A stretch of DNA of 64,000 nucleotides from Sinomonas sp. ASV322 (GCF_030908245.1 NZ_JAVFJJ010000011.1:62001-126000), one strand, 5' to 3'; shown: positions 15,195 to 23,666, counted from the stretch's first letter. The notes: generated by a model not told the origin, from the sequence alone. Numbers and translations are program-made.

Positions 15195-16072
15195 GCGCCC
15201 CCTGTCTCGGACATCGCGGCCTCGACGGGCTGCACTCGGTCAGATGGCCCCGCGGCCCTAGCGGCCTCCGCGGCGTTGGGGGACTCCGCGGGCCGCGCGA
15301 CAGACCTGAGCAGCGAGGCGGTGTACGGGTGTTCGGGCGCGGTGAAGACCCGCGACACCGCCCCCTGCTCGACGAGGTTCCCGCGGTACATCACGAGGAC
15401 GCGGTCACAGTACTCGGCCACGACCCCGAGGTCGTGGGTGACGATGAGCATGGACCGTCCGCTCCCGCTCGTCAGCTTCCGGAGCGTGTCGAGAACCTGC
15501 CGCTGGACGGTGAGGTCGAGCGCCGTCGTCGGCTCATCGGCGATGACGAGCCGCGGATTGAGGTAGAGCGCCATGGCGATGACGACGCGCTGCGCCATCC
15601 CGCCGCTCAGCTCGTGCGCGTAGCCGCGGATCACGCGTTCCGGCTCATTGACGCCGGTCGCCTCGAGCAGGGCCACGGCCCGCTCGCGCGACGCAGCGTC
15701 GGCGCGGACGCCGTGCGCCTTCGCGATGTTCGCGAACTGCTTCTCGAGTCGCAGCACGGGGTTGAGCGCGCTGAACGGATTCTGGGCGACGAAGCCGATG
15801 TCCCGCCCCCGGAGCTCGCGCATGCGCCGCTCGGGCAGGTCGAGCAGCGCTCGCCCGTCGAACACGACCGATCCCTCCGCCACGCGCCCAGGCGGCACGA
15901 GCAGCCGCGTGATCGAGCGGACGACCGTCGACTTGCCCGACCCCGACTCCCCGACGATGCCCACGATCTCCGTCTCGCCGACGTCGAACGAGATCCCATG
16001 GAGCGCCCGAACGGCGCCGCCGCGCGCCGCGAATTCGGTGACGAGCCCGCGCACCTCGAGCCCCGCCGTCAT
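15191..16072 (-). CDS. ABC importer ATPase, DppD/OppD type
   Basis: 293 residues: Walker A VGESGSGKST, IGFVAQNPFSALNPV, signature ELSGGMAQRVVIAMAL, Walker B RLVIADEPTTALD, VTHDLGVVAEYCDRVLVMYRG, and the C-terminal EQGAVSRVFTAPEHPYTASLL typical of DppD. ATG 16072 overlaps the permease stop (ATGA); the much longer in-frame reading to 16906 only traverses the permease gene. Confidence 0.94.
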   Translation of the reverse strand: MTAGLEVRGLVTEFAARGGAVRALHGISFDVGETEIVGIVGESGSGKSTVVRSITRLLVPPGRVAEGSVVFDGRALLDLPERRMRELRGRDIGFVAQNPFSALNPVLRLEKQFANIAKAHGVRADAASRERAVALLEATGVNEPERVIRGYAHELSGGMAQRVVIAMALYLNPRLVIADEPTTALDLTVQRQVLDTLRKLTSGSGRSMLIVTHDLGVVAEYCDRVLVMYRGNLVEQGAVSRVFTAPEHPYTASLLRSVARPAESPNAAEAARAAGPSDRVQPVEAAMSETGGA

Positions 16073-16956
16073 CGTGCACGCTCCACGCGCTCGATGCGGT
16101 TCTCGAGGGCACCCGCGAGGATGTTGAGCGAGCCGATCGCGAGGAGCATCGCGGCGGTCGGGAAGGCCGAGGCCCACCAGTCGCCGCGGATGAGCATGCT
16201 GAAGCCGTCCGCGATCATGCCGCCCCAGCTCGGCTGCGGCGGCTTTGCCCCGACCCCCAGGAAGTTGAGGGCCGCGATGGTGCCGAGGGCGTTCGCGGCG
16301 GTGAGGGTGGCCTGGACCAGCACGACGCCGTAGGCGTTGCGGAACACGTGGTTGAACGCGACTCGCAGCGGTGAGCATCCCGTCGCGACCGCCGCCTCGA
16401 CGTAGCGCGCCGAGCGCAGCGTGAGCGCCGCAGCGCGCGAGAGGCGCACGAAACGCGGCGCGCCGACGACGGCGATCGCGATGACGACATCGAGCACCGA
16501 ACCGCCCATGAGCTGGATGCCGACGACGGCGATCACGACCGTCGGCAGTGCGGCGAACGCGTCGACGACGCGCATGAGGGCGTCGCCGACGCGGCCGCTC
16601 GTGGCGAAGAGGCCGAGCGGCACGCCGACGACGAGGGCCAGGACAGTCGCTCCGATCGCGATCGGGAGGTCGAGCTTGGCGGCTTCGATCGTGCGGGAGA
16701 AGACGTCCATCCCGTTGCCGTCCGTGCCGAACCAGTACGTGGCATTCGGGGCGACGCTGATCGCGTTGGGGTCTGGCCTGAGGGGGCTGTGGGGGTACGG
16801 CATGACGAGGGCCAGAAGGGGGAGGCCGAGGATCACGGCGGCCGCCACGACGGTCACGGCCAGATGAGACCTCGAGAAGACCACGGCCCTCCCGCGCTTC
16901 GCCCAATCGGCGACGCGCAGGCCCGGAGACGTGCGCGGTATTCCCTGAACGCTCAT
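16069..16956 (-). CDS. ABC importer permease, DppC/OppC type
   Basis: 295 residues: an N-terminal soluble stretch, a first membrane helix (LAVTVVAAAVILGLPLLAL), the family loop ATYWFGTDGNGMDVFSRTIEAAKLDL, then five membrane segments and the EAA loop EAAVATGCSPLRVAFNHVFRN. It heads the importer operon after a 30-codon small ORF whose stop overlaps this ATG (ATGA). No Shine-Dalgarno precedes ATG 16956 itself, so expression may depend on that coupling. Confidence 0.93.
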   Translation of the reverse strand: MSVQGIPRTSPGLRVADWAKRGRAVVFSRSHLAVTVVAAAVILGLPLLALVMPYPHSPLRPDPNAISVAPNATYWFGTDGNGMDVFSRTIEAAKLDLPIAIGATVLALVVGVPLGLFATSGRVGDALMRVVDAFAALPTVVIAVVGIQLMGGSVLDVVIAIAVVGAPRFVRLSRAAALTLRSARYVEAAVATGCSPLRVAFNHVFRNAYGVVLVQATLTAANALGTIAALNFLGVGAKPPQPSWGGMIADGFSMLIRGDWWASAFPTAAMLLAIGSLNILAGALENRIERVERAR

Positions 16957-17045
16957 GGGGCGCCCTCCGCGGCTGTTGCAGGCACGTCAGGCGACGCAGG
17001 AAATCTCTTTGGCCTGCGAGAGAGGCGGACCGACAGCTGGGACAT
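16953..17045 (-). CDS. Small ORF translationally coupled to the importer operon
   Basis: A 30-residue Arg/Pro-rich peptide beginning MSQLSVRLSRRPKRF. It has a strong AAGGAG site (17051-17056) 5 bases before its ATG, and its TGA overlaps the ATG of the DppC-type permease, which lacks its own ribosome site. It may be a leader peptide or only a device for coupled translation. No homologue is recognised. Confidence 0.55.
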   Translation of the reverse strand: MSQLSVRLSRRPKRFPASPDVPATAAEGAP

Positions 17046-17069
17046 GCGGACTCCTTGAATCAAAGCGTC

Positions 17070-17083
17070 ATCACTTTATTGAA
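17070..17083 (-). promoter_or_regulatory. Operator copy 4, importer side
   Basis: On the minus strand TTCAATAAAGTGAT; 12 of 14 bases equal the copy at 17233. It lies 25 bases upstream of the small ORF that leads the importer operon, at the expected -10 region. The rest of the 16957-17295 gap has no other gene. Confidence 0.5.
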
Positions 17084-17210
17084 CCGACTCTCTTCCGCTT
17101 TGGGAAGCTCTGGTATCCCAGAACGGGCGTTCGGTTTGTTAGGTCGAGACATTCGCGGCTCATTTGGCACATCAGCCGCCACAAGTTTGGGATTGCGATT
17201 CGCGGAACCA

Positions 17211-17246
17211 TTGACAGGCCTCCAACGCCATCTTCAATATAGTGAC
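17211..17246 (+). promoter_or_regulatory. Promoter with operator copy 5, aminotransferase operon
   Basis: -35 TTGACA (17211-17216), 18-base spacer, -10-like CAATAT (17235-17240). The element TTCAATATAGTGAC (17233-17246) covers the -10, a repressor-like placement. The aminotransferase ATG follows at 17296 with GGAAGAGGAG at 17276-17285. Confidence 0.6.
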
Positions 17247-17295
17247 ACACACCATACGTTGTTGAAGTTGTTCTGGGAAGAGGAGCACCTACGAG

Positions 17296-18267
17296 ATGTC
17301 GACGCTGCGCGAAGAAGCGCTCTTGGCCACGCCACAGCCGGCCCCCGCTACGCCGAAGGTCCGGTATCTCCTGCACGACGGCGAGCTCGTCGAGTACGCC
17401 GACGCCCGGCTGCACGTCCTCAGCACGACGCTCAAATACGGCGTCGGCGTCTTCGAAGGCTTCCGCGCCTATTGGAGCGAGGACGAGCAGCAGCTCTACG
17501 CGTTCCGCGTAGGCGACCACATGCGCCGACTCGTCGACTCGATGCGCGTCGTCGAGATCGACGGCCCGCAGGACGTCGACGTCCTCACCGAGCAGCTCCT
17601 CGGCCTCGTCCGCGCGAATGGGCTGCGCAGCAACCTGCACATGCGCGCCCAGGTCTTCGTCGATTCGAGCGACGGCAAGCCCGAGGACACCGGGCCCTCG
17701 ACCGTGTTCATGGCCGCGATCCCCATGGGCAACTACTTCGGCGCGACCGGCCTCGACATGCAGATCAGCAGCTGGGCCCGCCTTTCGGACCGCTCGATGC
17801 CTCCGCGCATCAAATCCATCGCCAACTATCAGAACGGGCGCCTCGCCATGCTCGAGGCGCGGCGGAACGGCTACGACGCCGCGCTCCTCATGACCGAGTC
17901 CGGCCACGTCGCCGAGGGCGCGGGCTACAACGTCTTCATGGTGCGCAAGGGCCGGCTGTGCACGCCTCCCACGACGGACAGTATCCTCGAGGGCATCACG
18001 CGGGACAGCGTCCTGCACCTCGCGCGCACCGAACTCGGGCTCGACGTCGACATCCGGCCCATCGACCGCACGGAACTCTACTCCGCGGACGAGGTCTTCG
18101 TCTGCGGGAGCGCGGCCGAGGTCAACCACGTCAAGTCGGTCGACCGGACGCCGATCGGCACGGGCGCCGTCGGCGAGCTCACGGCGCGGCTCCAGCGGCT
18201 CTACCTCGACGCCGTCGTCGGGCGCGCCGCCTCGGACCAGGGCTGGGCGCAGCCCGTCTACGCGTAG
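17296..18267 (+). CDS. Class IV aminotransferase (branched-chain/D-amino acid type)
   Basis: 323 residues of the fold-IV PLP aminotransferases: YLLHDGELVEYADARLHVLS, KYGVGVFEGFRAY (IlvE-like), the PLP lysine K173 in RIKSIANYQNG, the cofactor Glu in HVAEGAGYNVFMVRKG and the TPPTTDSILEGITRDSV segment. It transfers an amino group to or from a branched-chain or similar 2-oxo acid. Its position, first in an operon with formamidase and hydantoinase, suggests it handles the amino acid released by the pathway rather than biosynthesis. Confidence 0.9.
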   Translation: MSTLREEALLATPQPAPATPKVRYLLHDGELVEYADARLHVLSTTLKYGVGVFEGFRAYWSEDEQQLYAFRVGDHMRRLVDSMRVVEIDGPQDVDVLTEQLLGLVRANGLRSNLHMRAQVFVDSSDGKPEDTGPSTVFMAAIPMGNYFGATGLDMQISSWARLSDRSMPPRIKSIANYQNGRLAMLEARRNGYDAALLMTESGHVAEGAGYNVFMVRKGRLCTPPTTDSILEGITRDSVLHLARTELGLDVDIRPIDRTELYSADEVFVCGSAAEVNHVKSVDRTPIGTGAVGELTARLQRLYLDAVVGRAASDQGWAQPVYA

Positions 18268-18277
18268 GCCTGCCGAC

Positions 18278-19192
18278 ATGGGCCAGTCCCCCGAAATCGG
18301 CCATCTACCCCACGCAGGCTTCGCCTATGCCGGATTCGACCACGCCTCGGCGGTGTTCACCGCCCTCGCCGAACCCGTCCTCGAGGTCGAGCAGGGCGAG
18401 CGCTTCGCCCTCGAGGCGCGGAGCCTCCTGACCGGCGGATTCTTCGAGGCGGGCGAGTACGAGAAGTGCTCGATCCCGGTGACGGGACCCGTCGTCGTCC
18501 GCGGCGCGCGCCCCGGCGACGCGCTCCGCGTCGAGATCCACGACATCCGCATCGCCAGCCGCGCCGCGATGGTGACGCTTCCCGGGCGTGGCGGGTTCGG
18601 CGCGCCCCTCGAGCGTTACGGTCACGTCGTCGAGATCGACGACGGCGGGGTCCGCTTCGACGACGGCGTCACCATCCCCGTCCGGCCCATGGTGGGCAAG
18701 CTCGGCGTGGCGCCCGCTGAGGGCGAGCCGAGCTCGAGCACCGTCGGCCCCTACGGCGGCAACATGGACTGCAACGATGTCACGGCCGGCTCGGCCGTCG
18801 TCCTTCCGGTCCAGGTCTACGGCGCGCGGCTCTTCGCGGGCGACCTCCACGCCGCGCAGGGCGACGGCGAGTGCTCCCTCACGGGCGTCGAGGTCGAGGG
18901 CACGGTGACGCTCTCGTGCCGCGTGATCCCGGGTGTCTCGGTCCGGCGTCCGGTCGTCCTCTCCGGCGGCCACGTGATCACGATCGGCGACGGCGACGAC
19001 CTAGACGCCGCAGCCCAGGCGGCCCTCGACGATCTCCTCGAGCTCGTCGTCGCAGACCGGGGCTGGCCCCGCGAAAAGGCGGCGATGCTGCTCAGCGCGG
19101 CGGCCGACGTCGCGGTCTCCCAGCTCGTCAACGCACGCGCGTCCGTCAAGGCGAGCCTCGCCGAGCGCTACTTCTCTCGTGTCCCCTTCTAG
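18278..19192 (+). CDS. Acetamidase/formamidase family protein
   Basis: 304 residues of the FmdA/AmdA family: GPVVVRGARPGDALRVEIHDI, GPYGGNMDCNDVTAGSAVVLPV, and the metal/active-site block GARLFAGDLHAAQGDGECSLTGVEVEG, followed by HVITIGDGDDLDAAAQAALDDLLEL. These enzymes release ammonia and a carboxylate from short amides such as formamide, consistent with mineralising a ring-derived amide. It starts 10 bases after the aminotransferase stop and is followed by the hydantoinase after 15 bases. Confidence 0.92.
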   Translation: MGQSPEIGHLPHAGFAYAGFDHASAVFTALAEPVLEVEQGERFALEARSLLTGGFFEAGEYEKCSIPVTGPVVVRGARPGDALRVEIHDIRIASRAAMVTLPGRGGFGAPLERYGHVVEIDDGGVRFDDGVTIPVRPMVGKLGVAPAEGEPSSSTVGPYGGNMDCNDVTAGSAVVLPVQVYGARLFAGDLHAAQGDGECSLTGVEVEGTVTLSCRVIPGVSVRRPVVLSGGHVITIGDGDDLDAAAQAALDDLLELVVADRGWPREKAAMLLSAAADVAVSQLVNARASVKASLAERYFSRVPF

Positions 19193-19207
19193 ATCTGGAG
19201 GCTTTCC

Positions 19208-20632
19208 ATGCTCGATCTCCTGCTGACCAACGGCGTGGTCGTCACGCCGTCCGGCGCCCGCCGACTCGACGTCGGGATCGCCGGCGGCACGATTGTCTCG
19301 CTCACCGCGCCCGAGTTCGGCGCCCCCGCCGAGGCCCGCCGCACGGTCGACCTCCGCGGCCAGCTCGTGGTGCCCGGCGGCGTCGACCCGCACGTCCACA
19401 CCAACAGCGTTCTGCCGACGGCCGCCGAGAGCGGCATCGTGTGCTTCGGTCCCGACCGCGTGAGCGAGGGCGCAATCTACGGCGGCACGACGACGCTCGT
19501 CGACTTCGCGCACTGGCAGCCAGGGGACGAGCTGTCCGAGTCATTTGCTCGGAAGTCAGCCGAGTGGGCCGGGAACACGTTCACGGACTACGCGCTCCAC
19601 GGGACGTTCAAGGAGCCCGAGATCCCGTTCGAAGTGCTCGAGCAGATCCCCGACGCCGTTGCCGCAGGCCACGGCAGCTACAAGGTCTGGATGACCAATA
19701 CGACGCCGACACGACCGCGCCAGAAGACCGACCTCGGCAACATGTGGGGCCTCATGGAGCAGACCGCCGCAGCCGGCGCGATGCTCGCGGTCCACGCCGA
19801 GGACGACGACATCGTCATGTACTCCTACAAACGGCTCGAGCGCGCGGGGCGCACCGGCCTCGAGTACATGTCCCACGCGCACAACAATCTGTCGGAGAAG
19901 CTCTCGTTCCAGCGGGCCATCACCCTAGCCGAGCACGTCGGCGCGCCGATCTACCTCATGCACGTGAGCGCGCGCGAGGGCGTCGACGCGATCCGCGACG
20001 CGCGCGGCCGCGGGCTGCCCGTGTACGGCGAGGTGCTCCCGCACTACGCGCATTTCACCGCCGAGGACTACCGCCAGGAGAACGGGGCGATCTACCACAC
20101 GTACCCGTCGCTCAAGTCGGCCGACGACCGCGACTCGATGTGGGACGCGCTCCTCGAAGGCGTGCTCAGCACGCTCGCGACCGACGGCGTGTGCACCGAC
20201 CTCGACGTCAAGACGCGCGGCAAGACGATCTTCGACGCGACCGGCGGCCACGCGGGCGTCGAGATGCGCATGGCCGTCGCGTACACGGAGGGCGTCGCGA
20301 AGCGCGGACTCGACCTGACGCGGTTCGTGGACCTCACCTCGGCGAACGCCGCGAAGATCCTGGGCCTGTACCCGCGCAAGGGGGCGATCGCGATCGGGAG
20401 CGACGCCGACCTCGCCGTCCTCGACACGATGGACGCCCGCCGGATCACCGCGTCCGACCTGCACGAGGCCGACTACACCCCGTGGGAGGGCTACGAGGTC
20501 GCGGCATGGCCCAGCATGACGGTGCTGCGCGGGTACGTGATCGTCGAGGACCGGGAGCTCAAGGCAGGGCCGCTCGGCACGCTGCTCACCCAACGGGTCT
20601 CGAGTGACGTCCGGAGCCGTCCGGCCTGCTGA
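19208..20632 (+). CDS. D-hydantoinase/dihydropyrimidinase
   Basis: 474 residues with all ligands of the binuclear zinc site: H62 and H64 in DPHVHT, the carboxylated K159 in GSYKVWMTNTTP, H196 in LAVHAEDDD, H252 in YLMHVSAREG and D326 in LATDGVCTD. The family opens six- and five-membered cyclic amides (dihydropyrimidines, hydantoins) to N-carbamoyl acids. ATG 19208 follows TGGAGG. Together with the isochorismatase-type hydrolase and formamidase it is the clearest pointer to a cyclic-imide substrate. Confidence 0.93.
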   Translation: MLDLLLTNGVVVTPSGARRLDVGIAGGTIVSLTAPEFGAPAEARRTVDLRGQLVVPGGVDPHVHTNSVLPTAAESGIVCFGPDRVSEGAIYGGTTTLVDFAHWQPGDELSESFARKSAEWAGNTFTDYALHGTFKEPEIPFEVLEQIPDAVAAGHGSYKVWMTNTTPTRPRQKTDLGNMWGLMEQTAAAGAMLAVHAEDDDIVMYSYKRLERAGRTGLEYMSHAHNNLSEKLSFQRAITLAEHVGAPIYLMHVSAREGVDAIRDARGRGLPVYGEVLPHYAHFTAEDYRQENGAIYHTYPSLKSADDRDSMWDALLEGVLSTLATDGVCTDLDVKTRGKTIFDATGGHAGVEMRMAVAYTEGVAKRGLDLTRFVDLTSANAAKILGLYPRKGAIAIGSDADLAVLDTMDARRITASDLHEADYTPWEGYEVAAWPSMTVLRGYVIVEDRELKAGPLGTLLTQRVSSDVRSRPAC

Positions 20633-20833
20633 GCCCCCGGCCTGCTGACAGAGCACGCCGCCGCCGGATTCCCCGGCTTCCGATTTCCCCAGCAACCGAG
20701 CTCCCCGACTCTTGGCGGGCAGCGATGCGACACGCCGGCCGGATCTGCCGACACACCGCGGGTTGAAGGCTAAAGCTGGGGACGTTGGAGGAGACGGCAC
20801 CCAGATTCTGGGGAATCCGGCCGGGCGCGTACC

Positions 20834-20891
20834 GCTGGGGCGGCGGACGACGGCGGGTGCGCGCCCGCCGTCCTCCGCCGCCCGCCCCAGC
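20834..20891. terminator. Large GC hairpin downstream of the hydantoinase operon
   Basis: GCTGGGGC + GGCGGACGACGGCGGG pairs with CCCGCCGTCCTCCGCC...GCCCCAGC around a 6-base loop, with one 4-base bulge and one mismatch; no T-run follows. The same gap (20633-20926) holds a 12-bp perfect inverted repeat GCCGGATTCCCC (near 20670) and GGGGAATCCGGC (near 20813). It could end the operon or structure the leader of the next gene. Confidence 0.45.
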
Positions 20892-20926
20892 CCGCCCGGC
20901 CCGCCCGGCGCGAGTAGGGTGAGGCT

Positions 20927-21796
20927 ATGTGCCGCCTGTTCGCCCTGCACGCGGGTCGAAACCGAGCCAAAGCGACGTTCTGGCTGCTCGACGCCCCGGA
21001 CAGTCTCAGGGAACAGAGCCACCGAGAGCCGGACGGAACCGGCGTCGGAACGTTCACGCCGCAAGGACGGCCGAAGGTCGAGAAGCAGGCTATGGCGGCG
21101 TGGGAGGACCGGGCCTTCGCACGCGAAGCCCGCGACCTCGAGAGCACAACCTTCCTCGCCCACGTCCGTTACGCGAGCACCGGGGCCCACACCTTCGTCA
21201 ACACCCACCCGTTCGAGCAGGCGGGACGGCTCTTCGCGCACAATGGCGCATTCGGCGGGCTCGAACGGCTCAATCAGCGGCTGCAGGACCTCGGCACTGC
21301 CGGGCTCGTGCACGGCGAGACGGACAGCGAGCGCCTCTTCGCCCTCATCACCGCGGAGACCCGGATCGCGGACGGCGACGTGGGCGCCGGCATCACGGCG
21401 GCGGTCTCGTGGATCGCGGATCTCCTTCCCGTGTTCAGCCTGAACTTCATCATGGCGACGGCCACCGACCTCTGGGCCCTGCGCTATCCCGAGACGCACG
21501 AGCTCTACGTCCGCGAGGACCATGGGGCCCCCGCATCGGAGCAACGCGGCCTCGACGCCACGAGCCAGCGCATTACGGTGCGCAGCCCCGATCTGGGCGA
21601 CCGCGTCCTCGTCGCGACCGAACGCATGGACGACGACCCCCGGTGGCGGCTCATGGACCCCGGCGAGCTGCTCCACGTGGGTCCCGACCTCCGGCCCGCC
21701 TCAAGCCGACCATTCCCCGGCAGGCCGGCGATCCTGCTCTCGCTCTCCGACTTGGACGCGAAGGCCGCCGCATCCCAGCGCCCACACCCGGCGTAG
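20927..21796 (+). CDS. Class II glutamine amidotransferase (YafJ/EgtC-like)
   Basis: 289 residues beginning MCRLFALHAG, so Cys2 is the N-terminal nucleophile after Met removal. Further Ntn-amidotransferase marks are PDGTGVGTF, FLAHVRYASTG, THPFEQAGRLFAHNGAFGG and ETDSERLFALI. Members hydrolyse gamma-glutamyl amides; EgtC acts in ergothioneine synthesis, but no other egt gene is near, so the substrate is open. It is a single gene behind a strong hairpin. Confidence 0.88.
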   Translation: MCRLFALHAGRNRAKATFWLLDAPDSLREQSHREPDGTGVGTFTPQGRPKVEKQAMAAWEDRAFAREARDLESTTFLAHVRYASTGAHTFVNTHPFEQAGRLFAHNGAFGGLERLNQRLQDLGTAGLVHGETDSERLFALITAETRIADGDVGAGITAAVSWIADLLPVFSLNFIMATATDLWALRYPETHELYVREDHGAPASEQRGLDATSQRITVRSPDLGDRVLVATERMDDDPRWRLMDPGELLHVGPDLRPASSRPFPGRPAILLSLSDLDAKAAASQRPHPA

Positions 21797-21806
21797 CACC
21801 CTACCG

Positions 21807-21820
21807 TAGACAATTATCTA
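21807..21820. promoter_or_regulatory. VapBC operator palindrome
   Basis: TAGA-CAATTA-TCTA, a 4-bp inverted repeat around an AT-only centre in a short AT-rich stretch 22 bases before the antitoxin ATG. It is the likely autoregulatory site. Confidence 0.45.
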
Positions 21821-21842
21821 GGGCGACTCTATCCTTCATGAT

Positions 21843-22103
21843 ATGAGCGCAGAACCGACGATCAGCGTGGGCCATCTCCGGCAGAACCCGACAGAGATGC
21901 TCCGGCATGTCAAGGAGGGCACCGAATACGTGCTGACTGACCACGGCACGCCCATCGCCCGGATTGTGCCGCTCACCCGCGGGCCGTGGGTCAGCGATCA
22001 GCGGATGCGCCACGCCTTCCAAACCCCCGTGGATCCTGGATGGCGACACGATCTTGAAGAGCATCGGGCGCAGACGGACATGCAGGACCCCTTCGAACGA
22101 TGA
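21843..22103 (+). CDS. vapB: Phd/YefM-type antitoxin of a VapC toxin
   Basis: 86 residues: SVGHLRQNPTEMLRHVKEGTEYVLTDHGTPIARIVP is the DNA-binding Phd/YefM-like fold, followed by a tail (about 48-86) that would bind the toxin. The stop overlaps the toxin start by 4 bases, the normal VapBC order. Confidence 0.88.
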   Translation: MSAEPTISVGHLRQNPTEMLRHVKEGTEYVLTDHGTPIARIVPLTRGPWVSDQRMRHAFQTPVDPGWRHDLEEHRAQTDMQDPFER

Positions 22104-22492
22104 GGGCGGTCTTCGACACGAGCGTCGTCATCGACCGCGAGCCCGCCACGTTCGGCGGAGTCACGGAGTACGCCATCACGTCAATCACCTATGCCGAGCT
22201 TCAGTTCGGCGTCGTCGCGGCAAAGACCGCCGACGCGCGAGTGGCCCGTGCTGCCCGCCTCGGCGCGATTCGGGAAGCGTTCGGGGCGGGCTTGCCGTTC
22301 GACGACCACGCCGCCGCATCCTACGGCCTGATCACGGATCTCGTGTTGGACCGCGGGCGTCTGCCTCGCGGGCGGGTTGCGGACTTGATGATCGCCGCCG
22401 TAGCGCACGCCAACGGGGCAGCCCTCATCACCTACAACGTCAAGGACTTCGCCGGGCTCGAAAACCTCGTCCACGTCATGGACGCGGCCTGA
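22100..22492 (+). CDS. vapC: PIN-domain ribonuclease toxin VapC
   Basis: 130 residues with the PIN acid quartet: Asp in VFDTSVVID (D6), Glu in SITYAELQFGV, Asp in RVADLMIAAVAHANG and Asp in TYNVKDFAGL. VapC toxins cut tRNA or rRNA when free of antitoxin. It stands between metabolic genes with no sign of further mobile DNA. Confidence 0.92.
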   Translation: MRAVFDTSVVIDREPATFGGVTEYAITSITYAELQFGVVAAKTADARVARAARLGAIREAFGAGLPFDDHAAASYGLITDLVLDRGRLPRGRVADLMIAAVAHANGAALITYNVKDFAGLENLVHVMDAA

Positions 22493-22504
22493 CGGGACGC
22501 CCGC

Positions 22505-23659
22505 CTAACCGCCCCGCACCCCGCGGGCGCGCCGGTACACGCTCGGCGCGAGCACGACGGCGACGCCGACGACCGAGCCGATCGCCGTGTCGATGAAGCG
22601 GTCGTGGAGGAGCACCCCGGGATCGGTGTGCGCGACGAGGAGGGTCGAGAGCAGCGCGAGCGGCGTCACGCACACCTGCGCGAGGAAGTATTGCCGTGCG
22701 ATGAGCATCTCCGCGCCGAACTGGCACACCGCGATGAGCACGACCATGGCCCACGGCGCAGGCTGTAGCGCCGCGATCCCCGCGAGCAGCACGAGGCCGA
22801 CGACGGTGCCCAGCACGCGCTGGAGGCCCCGGCTCACGCGGTGGCGCGTCGAGTGCCCGACGAGCGGCACGACCGCGGCGACCATCGCCCAGTAGTTGTG
22901 CCCGAAGCCGAGGGCCTGGCCTACGGCGGTCGCGGCGAGGCCCGCGATGCCGGGCCCCACGAGGTAGCCGATCGACTCGAGCCACAGGACCCGCCGTTCC
23001 GCCACGCTGACGCGGACACGCCACCCGTCCCGGACATCCGCCCAGGCGAGCGGGCTCCGGTGGGACGGGGTCACGCGCGAGGAGAGGCCGATCGCGAGGC
23101 ACAGCCCAAACGTGGCGACTGCCGCGAGCAGCGCGTCGGGGAGCGGCGGCTGATGCGGGAGCGACGAAACGGCCGCGAACGCGAAGATGTAGAAGAGCGA
23201 ACCGGCCGGCCGAAGGCGCCACAGGCCCGCGAGGACCGAGCACAGCCACGCGACGAGCGTCGTGCCAGCGACGGTCCACCACGGGTCGAGGGCCCCGCCG
23301 GGACTGAGTCGGGCGGCGAGCGTCGCGGCGAAAATGACGCCGAGCATGAGCAGCCCCGCGCGGGCCTGCGCGACGACGCGGATCCGGTGCGGCTCGTTCC
23401 GGCCGTAGATCCCCGTGAACGCGGCGAAGCTCGCGAAGATTGCGAGGTCGAGGCGGTTGACGAGGGTGAGCGTCAGGAGGGGAAGGAACACGCCCAGCGC
23501 GACGCGCAGGGCGGGCTGGTGGTCCCTGCGGGCCGGGCCGATCGAGAACAGCAGCTCGTGCGAGAAGCGCACGACGACGGCGAACGGCCCGCCGCGGCGA
23601 GCTGCGACGTCGTCGTTCGCACCGGGGCGAGAAGCGGACGGAAGCCCTGCCCGGCTCAT
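22505..23659 (-). CDS. FUSC-family / aromatic acid exporter-like membrane protein
   Basis: 384 residues with two groups of hydrophobic segments (about 45-160 and 245-375) around a short hydrophilic linker, as in FUSC/YccS-type proteins: ALRVALGVFLPLLTLTL, LDLAIFASFAAFTGIYG, GHNYWAMVAAVVPLVG, the conserved HRVSRGLQRVLGTVVGLVLL and FFLAQVCVTPLALLS-like YFLAQVCVTPLALLS. Such proteins are linked to export of aromatic or organic acids or to cell-wall functions. ATG 23659 is chosen because it begins after the rlmN stop (23667); the longer reading to 23767 overlaps rlmN. Confidence 0.8.
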   Translation of the reverse strand: MSRAGLPSASRPGANDDVAARRGGPFAVVVRFSHELLFSIGPARRDHQPALRVALGVFLPLLTLTLVNRLDLAIFASFAAFTGIYGRNEPHRIRVVAQARAGLLMLGVIFAATLAARLSPGGALDPWWTVAGTTLVAWLCSVLAGLWRLRPAGSLFYIFAFAAVSSLPHQPPLPDALLAAVATFGLCLAIGLSSRVTPSHRSPLAWADVRDGWRVRVSVAERRVLWLESIGYLVGPGIAGLAATAVGQALGFGHNYWAMVAAVVPLVGHSTRHRVSRGLQRVLGTVVGLVLLAGIAALQPAPWAMVVLIAVCQFGAEMLIARQYFLAQVCVTPLALLSTLLVAHTDPGVLLHDRFIDTAIGSVVGVAVVLAPSVYRRARGVRGG

Positions 23660-23666
23660 TCGGCCG

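Noticed and set aside
15191-16906. 571-codon frame merging the DppD-type ATPase with an upstream extension
   Set aside because: The extension runs out of frame through the DppC-type permease and is Arg-rich; ATG 16072 with ATGA coupling is the real start.
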